A stretch of 64,000 bases of DNA from Pseudomonadota bacterium (lineage in GTDB: Bacteria > Pseudomonadota > Gammaproteobacteria > Burkholderiales > Thiobacillaceae): the NCBI GenBank assembly GCA_021848725.1, contig JAJZTS010000004.1:25694-89693 (forward strand), written 5' to 3'. The notes beneath the pieces were generated by a model. It was not told the origin of the DNA. It did not search any database and saw only the letters and a program-made list of their open reading frames with translations. Made by a program: the position numbers and the translations under genes. Positions 11,036-30,159 of this stretch are shown here, piece by piece (positions within the stretch are counted from its first letter, which is position 1; every line of letters starts with the position of its first letter).

Positions 11036-11568
11036 TGGCGAAACAGTGGTATGTGGTGCATGCCTACTCGGGCTTCGAGAAAAGCGTGCAGCGTGCGCTG
11101 AAGGAGCGGATCGAGCGTGCCGGCATGCAGGACTCGTTTGGCGAGATCATGGTGCCGGTCGAAGAGGTCGTCGAGATGAAGGGCGGCCAGAAGAGCATCA
11201 CCGAGCGCAAGTTCTACCCCGGCTATGTCCTGGTGCAAATGGAAATGAACGATGCGTCCTGGCACCTGGTCAAAAGTACGCCCAAGGTTTCCGGCTTCGT
11301 TGGCGGTACGCCGAACAAGCCGTCGCCGATCAGCGAAAAGGAAGTCCAGGCCATCCTGCAGCAGATGCAAGAGGGTGTGGAGAAGCCGAAACCGAAGGTG
11401 ACCTTCGAGGTGGGCGAGATGGTGCGGGTGACGGACGGTCCGTTTACCGACTTCAACGGTACGGTCGAAGAGGTCAACTACGAGAAGAGTCGTCTGCGCG
11501 TGAGCGTCACCATCTTCGGTCGGGCGACGCCGGTCGAATTGGAATTCGCTCAGGTCGAAAAAGCCTAG
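11035..11568 (+). CDS. nusG: Transcription termination/antitermination factor NusG
   Basis: NusG links RNA polymerase to Rho or to ribosomal protein S10. The 177-residue protein has the NGN domain beginning [16 protein letters not shown] and the C-terminal KOW domain around [20 protein letters not shown]. The start ATG overlaps the secE stop; a longer frame 45 codons upstream is an artefact inside secE. It is followed by a hairpin-rich 166-bp leader before rplK. Confidence 0.98.
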   Translation: MAKQWYVVHAYSGFEKSVQRALKERIERAGMQDSFGEIMVPVEEVVEMKGGQKSITERKFYPGYVLVQMEMNDASWHLVKSTPKVSGFVGGTPNKPSPISEKEVQAILQQMQEGVEKPKPKVTFEVGEMVRVTDGPFTDFNGTVEEVNYEKSRLRVSVTIFGRATPVELEFAQVEKA

Positions 11569-11707
11569 TTCGCTCGCGCGAACTGGGCCTTTCGGCAAGG
11601 CTAACCCGCGTCGCGGGTTAAGCCCACGAAGTGGGCAGCCAGGGCCAAACGGCCTGAGTTTAGGTGGTCCGGGCAACCGGGCCGATTGGGGAGGGACGGC
11701 CAGTCCC
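11566..11707 (+). promoter_or_regulatory. Tandem-hairpin leader upstream of rplK
   Basis: This spacer holds at least six consecutive hairpins: AGTTCGC/GCGAACT, TAACCCGC/GCGGGTTA, GCCCAC/GTGGGC, GGCC/GGCC, GGTCCGG-GCAA-CCGGGCC (GNRA loop) and GGGAC/GTCCC. The L11-L1 leader is the expected site for ribosomal protein L1 feedback in Proteobacteria, so an autoregulatory role is plausible, but I cannot pick out the L1 site. No T run follows, so it is not an obvious terminator. Confidence 0.5.
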
Positions 11708-11734
11708 GCTACAACCCGTTTAATGGAGTGAAAC

Positions 11735-12166
11735 ATGGCAAAGAAGATCATCGGCTACATCAAGCTGCAAGTGCCGGCCGGCAAGGCGAACCCCTCGCCG
11801 CCGATCGGCCCCGCGCTGGGTCAGCGCGGCCTCAACATCATGGAATTCTGTAAGGCCTTCAACGCCCAGACTCAGAGTGTCGAGCCGGGGCTGCCGATCC
11901 CCGTGGTGATTACCGCCTATGCGGACAAGAGCTTCACCTTCGTGATGAAGACCCCGCCTGCCACCATTCTGTTGAAGAAGGCGGCCGGCCTCACCAAGGG
12001 CAGCCCGCGGCCGCATACCGACAAGGTCGGTGTGGTGACTCGCGCCCAGCTCGAAGAGATTGCCAAGACCAAGATGCCCGATCTGACCGCCGCGGACATG
12101 GATGCCGCCGTGCGCACGATCGCCGGTAGCGCCCGCAGCATGGGCTTGAATGTGGAAGGGGTGTGA
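11735..12166 (+). CDS. rplK: 50S ribosomal protein L11
   Basis: L11 forms the GTPase-associated centre with 23S rRNA and is needed for RelA activation. The 143-residue product carries the [19 protein letters not shown] region near residues 20-35, the linker between the two domains, and the C-terminal RNA-binding domain with [20 protein letters not shown]. The ATG follows GGAGTG. rplA starts 2 nt after its stop. Confidence 0.98.
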   Translation: MAKKIIGYIKLQVPAGKANPSPPIGPALGQRGLNIMEFCKAFNAQTQSVEPGLPIPVVITAYADKSFTFVMKTPPATILLKKAAGLTKGSPRPHTDKVGVVTRAQLEEIAKTKMPDLTAADMDAAVRTIAGSARSMGLNVEGV

Positions 12167-12167
12167 C

Positions 12168-12863
12168 ATGGCTAAGCAATCCAAGCGCGTGCAGGCCCTG
12201 AAGGCCAAGGTCGATCGCAACAAGCTGTATGTTGTGGATGAGGCGCTGGCCCTGGTGAAAGAGGCGGCTACCGCCAAGTTCGACGAATCCGTCGATGTCG
12301 CGGTGAACCTCGGCGTCGATCCCCGCAAATCCGACCAGGTGGTGCGCGGCTCCGTCGTGCTGCCGCGCGGCACCGGCAAGGCCGTGCGGGTCGCCGTGTT
12401 CGCCCAGGGCGCCGCGGCTGAGGCCGCCAAGGGCGCCGGCGCCGATATCGTCGGTTTCGACGATCTGGCCGCCGATGTCAAGGCCGGCAAGATGGACTTC
12501 GACGTGGTCATCGCCACCCCGGACGCCATGAAGGTGGTCGGCCAGTTGGGCCAGATTCTCGGCCCGCGCGGCCTGATGCCGAACCCCAAGGTCGGTACCG
12601 TGACCCCGAACGTGACCGAGGCGGTGAAGAACGCCAAGGCCGGCCAGGTTCAGTATCGCACCGACAAGGCCGGTATCGTCCATGCCACCATCGGTCGCGC
12701 CTCCTTCGGCGTCGATGCGCTGAAAGAGAACCTGTCCGCGCTGGTCGAGGCCCTGAACAAGGCCAGGCCGGCCGGTGCCAAGGGTATCTACATGAAAAAA
12801 GTGGCCATCTCCTCCACCATGGGTGTGGGTGTGCGGGTGGACCAGTCCAGCCTGGCCCAGTAA
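12168..12863 (+). CDS. rplA: 50S ribosomal protein L1
   Basis: L1 binds the mobile L1 stalk of 23S rRNA and in other bacteria represses the L11-L1 operon by binding its leader. The product of 231 residues begins [20 protein letters not shown] and contains [16 protein letters not shown], the L1 signature. A six-codon upstream extension that overlaps rplK is not supported. A 330-bp spacer separates it from rplJ. Confidence 0.98.
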   Translation: MAKQSKRVQALKAKVDRNKLYVVDEALALVKEAATAKFDESVDVAVNLGVDPRKSDQVVRGSVVLPRGTGKAVRVAVFAQGAAAEAAKGAGADIVGFDDLAADVKAGKMDFDVVIATPDAMKVVGQLGQILGPRGLMPNPKVGTVTPNVTEAVKNAKAGQVQYRTDKAGIVHATIGRASFGVDALKENLSALVEALNKARPAGAKGIYMKKVAISSTMGVGVRVDQSSLAQ

Positions 12864-13193
12864 TCGGCTTGGCGCAGTAAGTATTTTGGGCTGTCCGCTG
12901 CCGGTATGGGGCGGGCAGGTTGTCCAAGACCGGAGGGGAGTCGGGTTTCGATTGCAGGGTACGGGTTAGAACAAACCCGGACTTGTTCTGAACGACGACT
13001 CTTAATCCAGGCTATAGGGCTATCGATTTTGGGGTTTTCTGAACCCTGCAGTCCGTACCCTGAATCCTGACCCACCGCAGACGGCGTCACCCGAACAGGT
13101 TTAACGCAAGTTGCTCCTGAATCAGGTCGCCGTAAGGGTGGTGCCTCGTCGTCGATGGGGCGCCGTTTTTAGGCTTGATAGGAGGAAGACCGC
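12864..13193 (+). promoter_or_regulatory. rplJL leader (330 bp, no gene) with competing inverted repeats
   Basis: No protein-coding frame is credible here. CAGGGTACGG (12955-12964) is the exact reverse complement of CCGTACCCTG (13053-13062). TGCAGGGT (12953-12960) also pairs with ACCCTGCA (13043-13050). These two long-range pairings share bases and cannot form together. A local hairpin GAACAA/TTGTTC lies between them. In Proteobacteria the L10-(L12)4 complex binds a structured leader here and represses rplJL translation; this element is the probable counterpart, by position and not by proven sequence match. Confidence 0.6.
13140..13170 (+). terminator. Attenuator-like terminator just before rplJ
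   Basis: A 6-bp stem GGTGCC/GGCGCC with a 13-nt loop is followed by G and five T. It ends 23 bp before the rplJ ATG and downstream of the competing repeats, the layout of a conditional terminator. The stem is modest and the loop large, so its strength is uncertain. Confidence 0.45.
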
Positions 13194-13691
13194 ATGAGTC
13201 TGAATCTGGAAGACAAAAAAGCCGTTGTGGCCGAGGTGGCGGCGCAGGTCGCCAACGCTCAGACCATCGTGCTGGCCGAATATGCCGGCGTTACGGTGGA
13301 TGCACTCACCCAACTGCGCGTCAAGGCGCGTCAGTCCGGTGTGTACCTGCGCGTGTTGAAGAACACCCTGGCGCGCCGTGCGGTGGCGGATACGCCGTTT
13401 GCGCCGCTGGCCGAGCAAATGACCGGCCCGCTGATCTACGGTATTTCCGTCGATCCGGTGGCGGCGGCAAAGGTGTTGAACGACTTCGCCAAGGGTAACG
13501 ACAAGCTGGTGCTGAAGGTCGGCGTCTATTCGGGCAAGTTGCTCGATAAGGCCGGCGTGCAGGCCTTGGCCTCGATCCCGAGCCGCGACGAACTGCTGGC
13601 CAAGCTGCTCGGCGTCATGCAGGCGCCGGTATCCGGCTTTGCTTGCGCGCTGGCCGCCTTGGCCAAGCAGCGCGAAGAAGCCGCGGCTTAA
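13194..13691 (+). CDS. rplJ: 50S ribosomal protein L10
   Basis: L10 anchors L7/L12 dimers to the ribosomal stalk. The 165-residue protein starts [19 protein letters not shown] and contains the [13 protein letters not shown] segment typical of L10. The C-terminal helix that binds L7/L12 ends in [22 protein letters not shown] precedes the ATG. It is followed by rplL. Confidence 0.97.
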   Translation: MSLNLEDKKAVVAEVAAQVANAQTIVLAEYAGVTVDALTQLRVKARQSGVYLRVLKNTLARRAVADTPFAPLAEQMTGPLIYGISVDPVAAAKVLNDFAKGNDKLVLKVGVYSGKLLDKAGVQALASIPSRDELLAKLLGVMQAPVSGFACALAALAKQREEAAA

Positions 13692-13727
13692 TCGACCTTA
13701 TACGTATCTGGATTTAGGAGTATTGAC

Positions 13728-14105
13728 ATGGCTGTTACCAAAGAAGACATCCTCGAAGCCGTCGGCTCGATGACCGTGATGGAACTGAACGACCTGGTCA
13801 AGGCGTTCGAAGAGAAGTTCGGCGTGTCCGCTGCCGCGATGGCCGTGGCCGCCCCCGCCGGTGGCGGCGGCGCTGCCGCTGCAGCCGAAGAGAAGACCGA
13901 GTTCGACGTGATCCTGTCCAGCGCTGGCGCCAACAAGGTCAACGTCATCAAGGTCGTTCGCGCGGTGACCGGCCTGGGCCTGAAAGAAGCCAAGGACCTG
14001 GTCGACGGCGCGCCCAAGGCGGTCAAGGAAGGCTGCCCCAAGGCCGAGGCCGAGGACATCAAGAAGCAGCTTACCGAAGCTGGCGCCACTGCCGAGATCA
14101 AGTAA
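13728..14105 (+). CDS. rplL: 50S ribosomal protein L7/L12
   Basis: Multiple copies of this stalk protein recruit translational GTPases. The 125-residue product has an N-terminal dimerisation domain, an Ala/Gly hinge ([18 protein letters not shown] at about 39-56) and a C-terminal domain with KVRAV-type GTPase-contacting residues ([20 protein letters not shown]). A strong AGGAG site lies upstream, fitting its higher stoichiometry than L10. Confidence 0.98.
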   Translation: MAVTKEDILEAVGSMTVMELNDLVKAFEEKFGVSAAAMAVAAPAGGGGAAAAAEEKTEFDVILSSAGANKVNVIKVVRAVTGLGLKEAKDLVDGAPKAVKEGCPKAEAEDIKKQLTEAGATAEIK

Positions 14106-14148
14106 TTTCGGCGTGCGCCGGGCTATTGCCGGTGTATGGCTGGTGGAC

Positions 14149-14173
14149 CCGGGTCTGCGAGGAGCAGGCCCGG
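14149..14173 (+). other. Hairpin in the rplL-rpoB spacer (attenuator candidate)
   Basis: A 10-bp stem CCGGGTCTGC/GCAGGCCCGG (one T-G pair) with loop GAGGA. A smaller GGCC-CGCC-GGCC hairpin followed by TTTTGGTTTT lies just after. The equivalent E. coli spacer holds the attenuator that lowers rpoBC expression relative to rplJL, so the same role is inferred here. Confidence 0.55.
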
Positions 14174-14244
14174 CCCGCCGGCCTTTTGGTTTTGAAAAAA
14201 TCGTTCGCGTCATAGAGGAAAGCAGAAGTCAGATGAAAGAGGCG

Positions 14245-14288
14245 GTTGCCGTGCAAGCCCACTCTCACCTGTCTTTTGTGCAGGCAAC
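14245..14288 (+). other. Long stem-loop before rpoB (possible RNase III site)
   Basis: GTTGCC-G-TGCA pairs with TGCA-GGCAAC (10 bp with one bulged G) around a 23-nt loop. E. coli carries an RNase III processing stem in this spacer between rplL and rpoB; position and shape suggest an analogue. Confidence 0.45.
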
Positions 14289-14334
14289 GATCGATTTCCG
14301 TTCCTTGATCGCCTTCTCCTGATAAGGGGTCACC

Positions 14335-18444
<4,110 letters not shown>

Positions 18445-18511
18445 TTAGCAAGAAGAGGGCCGCAAGGCGCATTTCTGGCACACGATTTAACCCTAACGGG
18501 GGTATAGCACG

Positions 18512-22704
<4,193 letters not shown>

Positions 22705-22708
<4 letters not shown>

Positions 22709-22733
22709 CAGCCCCTCTTTACACCTCTAGAAT
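22705..22733 (+). promoter_or_regulatory. Strong sigma-70 promoter for the str operon, -35 over the rpoC stop codon
   Basis: A perfect TTGACA, a 17-bp spacer and TAGAAT (5 of 6). The TGA stop of rpoC lies inside the -35. Predicted transcription start is near 22740, about 95 nt before rpsL. It would uncouple rpsL-rpsG-fusA-tuf from rpoBC. Confidence 0.85.
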
Positions 22734-22753
22734 GCGCGGTCTTTTTCTGGCGG

Positions 22754-22783
22754 CGGCCCGCGAGGCGACTCGTGGGCCGTTTT
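22754..22783 (+). terminator. Terminator-like hairpin in the rpsL leader
   Basis: An 11-bp stem CGGCCCGCGAG/CTCGTGGGCCG (one G-T pair) closed by the tetraloop GCGA is followed by TTTT. It could end rpoBC transcription. It also lies downstream of the str promoter, so it would be present in the new transcript and could act as an attenuator. Confidence 0.7.
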
Positions 22784-22834
22784 GTACAGGCAAAACCGAT
22801 TTTAAGTAGCTGATTTTTCGAGAAGGCGCGAGCA

Positions 22835-23212
22835 ATGCCAACCATTAACCAGCTTGTGCGCAAGGCGCGCAAGGCCCCGATTGAGAAGAGCAAGGTACCA
22901 GCCATGGAGTCCTGCCCGCAGAAGCGTGGCGTGTGTACCCGTGTCTATACCACGACCCCGAAGAAGCCGAACTCGGCCTTGCGTAAAGTCGCCAAGGTTC
23001 GCTTGTCCAACGGCTTTGAGATCATCGGTTATATCGGTGGTGAAGGCCACAACCTGCAAGAGCACTCGGTGGTGCTGGTGCGTGGCGGCCGGGTTAAGGA
23101 CTTGCCGGGTGTGCGCTACCACATCGTGCGTGGCAGCCTGGATACCCAGGGCGTCAAGGATCGGAAGCAGTCGCGCTCGAAGTACGGTGCCAAGCGCCCG
23201 AAAGCGGCCTAA
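22835..23212 (+). CDS. rpsL: 30S ribosomal protein S12
   Basis: S12 controls decoding accuracy at the A site. The 125-residue product has the conserved [20 protein letters not shown] segment. K43 and K88, the usual streptomycin-resistance positions, are both wild type. The D of VKDLPG is the site of beta-methylthiolation by RimO. It is first gene of the str operon, 23 bp before rpsG. Confidence 0.99.
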   Translation: MPTINQLVRKARKAPIEKSKVPAMESCPQKRGVCTRVYTTTPKKPNSALRKVAKVRLSNGFEIIGYIGGEGHNLQEHSVVLVRGGRVKDLPGVRYHIVRGSLDTQGVKDRKQSRSKYGAKRPKAA

Positions 23213-23235
23213 TGCTGAATTGAGGATAGAGAACT

Positions 23236-23706
23236 ATGCCACGTCGTCGTGAAGTCCCTAAGCGCGAGATCCTGCCGGATCCGAAATTTGGTAACCAGGA
23301 AGTTGCCAAGTTCATGAACGTCATCATGAGCAGCGGCAAGAAGTCCGTTGCCGAGCGCATCGTCTATGGTGCCTTCGATCAAATTAGTCAGAAGAGCGGC
23401 AAGGATCCCCTTGAGGTGTTCTCCTCCGCCCTGGCCAACATCAAGCCGGTGGTCGAGGTGAAAAGCCGTCGCGTCGGTGGCGCCAACTATCAGGTGCCGG
23501 TGGAAGTGCGTCCGGCTCGCCGTCTGGCTCTGGCCATGCGCTGGTTGAAGGAAGCTGCCCGCAAGCGGGGCGAGAAGTCCATGGGCGCTCGTCTGGCTGG
23601 CGAATTGATCGATGCGGCCGAGGGTCGCGGCGGCGCCATGAAGAAGCGCGAGGAAGTGCACCGTATGGCCGAAGCCAACAAGGCCTTCAGTCATTTCCGT
23701 TTTTAA
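23236..23706 (+). CDS. rpsG: 30S ribosomal protein S7
   Basis: S7 nucleates assembly of the 30S head and contacts E-site tRNA. The product has 156 residues, starts [20 protein letters not shown] and includes the beta-hairpin region [16 protein letters not shown]. In E. coli S7 represses the str operon through the rpsL-rpsG junction; here that junction is only 23 bp, so the site, if present, is compact. Confidence 0.98.
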   Translation: MPRRREVPKREILPDPKFGNQEVAKFMNVIMSSGKKSVAERIVYGAFDQISQKSGKDPLEVFSSALANIKPVVEVKSRRVGGANYQVPVEVRPARRLALAMRWLKEAARKRGEKSMGARLAGELIDAAEGRGGAMKKREEVHRMAEANKAFSHFRF

Positions 23707-23724
23707 AGAATTAGGTGAAATAAA

Positions 23725-25813
23725 GTGGCTCGTACCACCCCCATCGAACGCTATCGCAATATCGGCATCTCGGCGCACATCGACGCCGGCAAGACCACCA
23801 CGACCGAGCGTGTCCTGTTCTACACCGGTAAGTCCCACAAGATCGGTGAAGTGCATGACGGCGCTGCCACCATGGACTGGATGGAGCAGGAGCAGGAACG
23901 CGGTATCACCATCACCTCCGCGGCGACCACCGCCTTCTGGCGCGGCATGGATGGCAAGTACCCCGAGCATCGCATCAACATCATCGACACCCCGGGCCAC
24001 GTCGACTTCACCATCGAGGTCGAGCGCTCCATGCGGGTGCTGGACGGTGCCTGCATGGTCTATTGCGCGGTGGGTGGCGTGCAGCCCCAGTCTGAAACGG
24101 TGTGGCGCCAGGCCAACAAATACGGCGTGCCCCGCCTGGCCTTCGTCAACAAGATGGACCGTTCCGGCGCCAATTTCTTCAAGGTCTACGATCAGATGCG
24201 TGCGCGTCTGAAGGCCAACCCGGTTCTGCTGCAGGTGCCCATCGGCGCCGAGGATACTTTTGCTGGCGTGGTCGACCTGGTCAAGATGAAAGCGATCTTC
24301 TGGGATGATGCCTCCCAGGGTATGAAATTCGAGTATCGCGACATCCCGGCCGAGTTGGTCGATACCTGCAAGGAATGGCGTGAGAAGATGGTCGAGGTGG
24401 CCGCCGAGGCTAGCGAAGACCTGATGAACAAGTACCTCGAGGAAGGCGATCTGCCGGAAGAGGAGATCAAGCAGGCGCTGCGTACCCGTACCATCGCCAG
24501 TGAAATCGTGCCGATGCTGTGCGGCTCTGCCTTCAAGAACAAGGGCGTGCAGGCCATGCTCGATGCCGTGGTCGACTATTTGCCGTCGCCGCTCGATATT
24601 CCGCCGGTCAAGGGCGAGAAGGAAAACGGCGAGCCGGACGAGCGCAAGGCCGACGACAGCGAGCCGTTCTCCGCGCTGGCGTTCAAGATCATGACCGACC
24701 CCTATGTCGGCCAGCTCACCTTTTTCCGGGTCTATTCCGGCGTGGTGAACTCGGGCGACACCATCTACAACTCGGTCAAGGGCAAGAAAGAGCGCCTGGG
24801 CCGCATCCTGCAGATGCACGCCAACAACCGGGAAGAGATCAAGGAAGTGCGCGCCGGCGACATCGCCGCCGCTGTCGGACTGAAAGAGGCGATCACGGGC
24901 GATACCCTGAGTGCGTTGGACAAACCGATCATCCTCGAGCGCATGGAATTCCCCGAGCCGGTGATCCACGTCGCCGTCGAGCCGAAGACCAAGGCCGACC
25001 AGGAAAAGATGGGCCTGGCCCTGAACCGCTTGGCCCAGGAAGACCCGTCCTTCCGCGTTCGTACCGACGAAGAATCCGGTCAGACCATCATCTCCGGTAT
25101 GGGTGAATTGCACCTGGAGATTCTGGTCGACCGCATGAAGCGCGAGTTCGGCGTCGAGGCCAATGTCGGTGCCCCGCAGGTGGCCTACCGCGAAGCGATC
25201 CGCAAGGCGGTCGAGGTCGAAGGCAAGTTCGTCAAGCAGTCCGGCGGTAAGGGTCAGTACGGCCACGTCTGGATCAAGATGGAACCGAACGAGATGGGCA
25301 AGGGCTACGAGTTCGTCGACGCCATCAAGGGTGGCTCGGTGCCGCGCGAATACATCCCCGCGGTCGACAAGGGCCTGAAGGATTCGCTGCCGAATGGCGT
25401 GCTGGCCGGCTTCCCGGTGGAAGACGTCAAGGTGACCCTGTTCGACGGTTCCTACCACGAGGTGGACTCCTCCGAGCAGGCGTTCAAGATGGCCGCCAGC
25501 ATGGCCTTCAAGGAAGGCATGCGCAAGGCCAATCCGGTTCTGCTTGAGCCGATGATGGCGGTCGAGGTCGAGACCCCCGAGGACTACATGGGCGACGTCA
25601 TGGGCGACCTGTCCTCCCGTCGCGGCATGATCCAGGGCATGGAAGACCTGCCCGGCGGCAAGGCGATCAAGGCCGAGGTGCCGTTGTCCGAGATGTTCGG
25701 TTACTCGACCCAGCTGCGCTCGCTGTCCCAGGGTCGCGCCACGTACACCATGGAATTCAAACACTACTCCGAGGCGCCGAAAAACGTCGCGGATGCCATC
25801 ATCAACAAGAAGT

Positions 25814-25815
<2 letters not shown>
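23725..25815 (+). CDS. fusA: Elongation factor G
   Basis: This GTPase drives translocation and, with RRF, ribosome recycling. The 696-residue protein has the P-loop AHIDAGKTT (17-25), switch-[11 protein letters not shown], guanine motif NKMD and five domains to the C-terminus. The start is GTG with AGGTGA upstream. tuf copy 2 begins 11 bp after the stop. Confidence 0.99.
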
Positions 25816-27017
<1,202 letters not shown>

Positions 27018-27028
27018 GAAGGCAAACC

Positions 27029-27340
27029 ATGCAAAGCCAGAAGATTCGCATCCGCCTGAAGGCGTATGACTACAAACTGATCGACCAGTCCGCCATGGAA
27101 ATCGTGGATACCGCCAAACGGACCGGCGCCGTGGTCAAGGGCCCCGTGCCCTTGCCCACCTCGATCGAGCGCTTCAACCTGCTGCGTTCGCCGCACGTCA
27201 ACAAGACCTCGCGCGACCAGCTGGAAATGCGCACCCACAAGCGCCTGATGGACATCATCGACCCGACGGATAAGACCGTCGACGCCCTGATGAAGCTGGA
27301 CCTGCCGGCGGGTGTGGACGTCGAGATCAAGTTGCAGTAA
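27029..27340 (+). CDS. rpsJ: 30S ribosomal protein S10 / NusE
   Basis: S10 is a 30S head protein and, as NusE, partners NusB and NusG in antitermination. The 103-residue product has [16 protein letters not shown] at its start and the [20 protein letters not shown] loop that inserts in the head. The leader where E. coli binds L4 is absent: only 11 bp separate rpsJ from tuf. Confidence 0.98.
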   Translation: MQSQKIRIRLKAYDYKLIDQSAMEIVDTAKRTGAVVKGPVPLPTSIERFNLLRSPHVNKTSRDQLEMRTHKRLMDIIDPTDKTVDALMKLDLPAGVDVEIKLQ

Positions 27341-27354
27341 ACTCGCGCCCTTTT

Positions 27355-27386
27355 CCACAGGCGGAACTATTCTTTCTTGCCTGTGG
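27355..27386 (+). other. Hairpin in the rpsJ-rplC spacer
   Basis: An 8-bp stem CCACAGGC/GCCTGTGG with a 16-nt loop, preceded by CCTTTT. It lies in the largest gap of the S10 operon (110 bp). It may be a processing or regulatory element; there is no T run after it. Confidence 0.5.
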
Positions 27387-27450
27387 TCTGTGTGCGTTTA
27401 ATTTAGATACCGCCGGCCAATTGAAGTCGGCGCCTTAAAAGGAAACGAAA

Positions 27451-28095
27451 ATGAGTCTAGGCCTTGTCGGTCGCAAGATCGGCATGACCCGCATTTTCGC
27501 TGATGACGGTACCTCCGTCCCGGTGACTGTGCTGGACATGTCGAACAATCGCGTCAGCCAAGTAAAGACCGTAGCAACGGATGGCTATGATGCCGTTCAG
27601 CTTGCCTACGGCAGCCGTAAGCCCAATCGCGTGACCAAAGCCATGGCGGGCCACTTCGCCAAGGCCAGTGTCGAGGCGGCGGCAGGCATGACCGAATTCC
27701 CCGTTGCCGCTGATGTTGCGGGCCAGTATCAGGCCGGCACCAGCGTGACTGTCGAAATTTTCCAGCCTGGCCAAATGGTCGATGTCTCGGGTGTGACCCA
27801 AGGTAAGGGTTTCGCCGGCACGATCAAGCGCCATAACTTCAGCTCGCAGCGTGCCTCGCACGGTAATTCCCGTTCGCACAATGTGCCGGGTTCTATCGGT
27901 CAGGCACAGGATCCGGGCCGGATCTTCCCGGGTAAGCGCATGTCGGGTCATATGGGTGCGGCGAATCGCACCATCCAGAACCTGGAAGTGGTGCGTGTCG
28001 ATAACGAGCGTCAGCTGCTGTTGATCAAGGGTGCCGTTCCGGGCCCTAAAGGTGGCGACGTGGTCGTGCGTCCGGCCGTGAAAGGGGGCGCATAA
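27451..28095 (+). CDS. rplC: 50S ribosomal protein L3
   Basis: L3 is an early 50S assembly protein whose loop reaches the peptidyl-transferase centre. The 214-residue product contains [20 protein letters not shown] around residues 139-158, including the Gln methylated by PrmB in relatives. AAGGAAACG precedes the ATG. The stop overlaps the rplD ATG (TAATG). Confidence 0.98.
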   Translation: MSLGLVGRKIGMTRIFADDGTSVPVTVLDMSNNRVSQVKTVATDGYDAVQLAYGSRKPNRVTKAMAGHFAKASVEAAAGMTEFPVAADVAGQYQAGTSVTVEIFQPGQMVDVSGVTQGKGFAGTIKRHNFSSQRASHGNSRSHNVPGSIGQAQDPGRIFPGKRMSGHMGAANRTIQNLEVVRVDNERQLLLIKGAVPGPKGGDVVVRPAVKGGA

Positions 28096-28718
28096 TGGAA
28101 CTGAAGATGATTAATGCCCAGGGTGCCGATGCCGGTGCCGTGTCGGCATCCGATACCCTGTTCGGTCGCGAGTACAACGAGGCCCTGGTGCATCAGCTGG
28201 TCAAGGCTTTTTTGGCCAATGCCCGTCAAGGCACCCGCGCCCAGAAGGATCGCGAGCAGGTCAAGCACAGCACCAAGAAGCCGTTCCGTCAGAAAGGCAC
28301 CGGCCGTGCCCGTGCCGGTATGACCTCCAGCCCGTTGTGGCGCGGAGGCGGTCGGATCTTCCCGAACAGCCCCGACGAGAACTTCACCGAGAAGGTGAAT
28401 CGCAAGATGTATCGCGCCGGCATGGCCTCCATCCTGTCTAAGCTGGCCCAAGATGGCCGCTTGAAGGTGGTCGATGGCTTCACGGTCGAGGCGCCCAAGA
28501 CCAAGTTGATGGCTGCCAAGATCAAGGATATGGGCATGAGCAACCGCGTGTTGATCATCACCCCCGAGGTCGATGACAACTTGTGGCTGTCTTCCCGTAA
28601 CCTGCACAACGTGCTGGTGCTGGAGCCTCATCAAGCCGACCCGTGGAGCCTGGTCCGTTTCGACCATGTGCTGATGACACGCGATGCGGTGAAGTCGTTC
28701 GAGGAGATGTTCGCATGA
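28095..28718 (+). CDS. rplD: 50S ribosomal protein L4
   Basis: L4 lines the exit tunnel through its extended loop, here [20 protein letters not shown] (about 56-75), the region mutated in macrolide resistance; no change is evident. The protein has 207 residues. In E. coli L4 also represses the S10 operon through a leader that is missing here. The ATGA overlap couples it to rplW. Confidence 0.98.
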   Translation: MELKMINAQGADAGAVSASDTLFGREYNEALVHQLVKAFLANARQGTRAQKDREQVKHSTKKPFRQKGTGRARAGMTSSPLWRGGGRIFPNSPDENFTEKVNRKMYRAGMASILSKLAQDGRLKVVDGFTVEAPKTKLMAAKIKDMGMSNRVLIITPEVDDNLWLSSRNLHNVLVLEPHQADPWSLVRFDHVLMTRDAVKSFEEMFA

Positions 28719-29026
28719 ATACCGTGAAGATGAACGAGGAGCGCCTGATGCAGGTCATCCTCGCGCCGGTGATCTCCGAGAAGAGCACGCGCGTGGCCGA
28801 TCAGAACGAGCAGGTCGTATTCCAGGTGGCACCCGATGCCACCAAGCCTGAGATCAAGGCGGCGGTCGAGCTGCTGTTCAAGGTCCAGGTCAAGGATGTG
28901 AAAGTGGCCAATGTCAAAGGCAAGATGAAGCGTTTCGGTCGCTTCTTTGGTCGCCGCGACAACTGGAAGAAGGCATACGTTTGCCTGAAGCCGGGCCAGG
29001 AACTGAACTTTGTGGCAGGGGAATAA
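28715..29026 (+). CDS. rplW: 50S ribosomal protein L23
   Basis: L23 sits at the tunnel exit and docks trigger factor and SRP. The start is the ATG overlapping the rplD stop, with GAGGAG 8 nt upstream; this gives [14 protein letters not shown] and 103 residues. A start five codons later is less likely. The core motif APVISEKST and the loop [16 protein letters not shown] match the family. Confidence 0.97.
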   Translation: MNTVKMNEERLMQVILAPVISEKSTRVADQNEQVVFQVAPDATKPEIKAAVELLFKVQVKDVKVANVKGKMKRFGRFFGRRDNWKKAYVCLKPGQELNFVAGE

Positions 29027-29029
29027 GCC

Positions 29030-29857
29030 ATGGCTCTGGTAAAACTTAAACCGACTTCCAACGGCCGTCGTGCCGTGGTCAAGGTGGTCACGCCTGGTTT
29101 GCACAAGGGTGCGCCCCATGCTGCTTTGCTGGAGAAGCAAAAGCAGAAGGCTGGCCGTAACAACAACGGTCATATCACCACCCGGCACAAGGGTGGTGGT
29201 CACAAGCATCATTACCGTATCGTCGACTTCAAGCGCGACAAGGACGGCATCGTGGCCAAGGTCGAGCGTATCGAATACGACCCGAACCGCAGCGCCCATA
29301 TTGCCCTGCTGTGCTATGCCGATGGCGAGCGGCGCTACATCATCGCCCCGCGCGGTCTCGAGGCTGGCGCCCAGGTGGTGAGCGGTGCCGAGGCTCCGAT
29401 CAAGCCGGGCAACACCCTGCCGCTGCGCAACATCCCGGTCGGTAGCACGGTGCATTGCATCGAGATGCAGCCGGGCAAGGGTGCCCAGTTGGCGCGTGCT
29501 GCCGGCACCAGCGTCCAGTTGCTGGCGCGCGAAGGCAGTTATGCCCAGTTGCGTCTGCGTTCCGGCGAAATCCGCAAGGTGCACGTCGATTGCCGTGCCA
29601 CCATCGGCGAGGTCGGCAACGAAGAGAACAACCTGCGTTCCTACGGCAAGGCTGGCGCCATTCGTTGGCGCGGTATCCGCCCGACGGTGCGTGGCGTCGC
29701 GATGAACCCGGTCGATCACCCGCATGGTGGTGGCGAGGGCCGTACCGGCGAGGGCCGTGTGCCCGTGTCGCCGTGGGGTCAGCCGACCAAGGGTTATCGT
29801 ACCCGCAGCAACAAGCGCACCGACAATATGATCGTGCGTCGCCGTCACAAAGCGTAA
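29030..29857 (+). CDS. rplB: 50S ribosomal protein L2
   Basis: L2 is needed for subunit association and peptidyl-transferase activity. The 275-residue product has [17 protein letters not shown] near the N-terminus and the conserved [18 protein letters not shown] at the C-terminus, which includes the catalytic-centre His. It starts 3 nt after rplW. Confidence 0.98.
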   Translation: MALVKLKPTSNGRRAVVKVVTPGLHKGAPHAALLEKQKQKAGRNNNGHITTRHKGGGHKHHYRIVDFKRDKDGIVAKVERIEYDPNRSAHIALLCYADGERRYIIAPRGLEAGAQVVSGAEAPIKPGNTLPLRNIPVGSTVHCIEMQPGKGAQLARAAGTSVQLLAREGSYAQLRLRSGEIRKVHVDCRATIGEVGNEENNLRSYGKAGAIRWRGIRPTVRGVAMNPVDHPHGGGEGRTGEGRVPVSPWGQPTKGYRTRSNKRTDNMIVRRRHKA

Positions 29858-29870
29858 GGGGTGAGTTGAA

Positions 29871-30149
29871 ATGGCTCGTTCAGTAAAGAAAGGCCCGTTC
29901 GTTGACGGGCATCTCATGAATAAAGTAGTGGCGGCTCACTCCGCCGGCGACAAGCGCCCGATCAAAACCTGGTCGCGCCGCTCGACGGTTCTGCCCGATT
30001 TCATCGGTCTGACCATCGCCGTGCACAACGGTAAGCAGCATATCCCCGTGTATGTCACGGAAAACATGGTGGGCCACAAGCTCGGCGAGTTTTCGCTGAC
30101 CCGTACTTTCAAGGGTCATGCCGCCGACAAGAAGGTCAAGAAGAAGTAA
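29871..30149 (+). CDS. rpsS: 30S ribosomal protein S19
   Basis: S19 forms a complex with S13 at the head and contacts the A-site tRNA region. The 92-residue protein begins [19 protein letters not shown] and holds the [20 protein letters not shown] signature. Confidence 0.98.
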   Translation: MARSVKKGPFVDGHLMNKVVAAHSAGDKRPIKTWSRRSTVLPDFIGLTIAVHNGKQHIPVYVTENMVGHKLGEFSLTRTFKGHAADKKVKKK

Positions 30150-30159
30150 GGAGAGCATG

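Noticed and set aside
12878..13100. Possible small peptide genes in the rplA-rplJ spacer.
   Set aside because: Short frames lack ribosome-binding sites and overlap the inverted repeats; the region is better explained as leader RNA.
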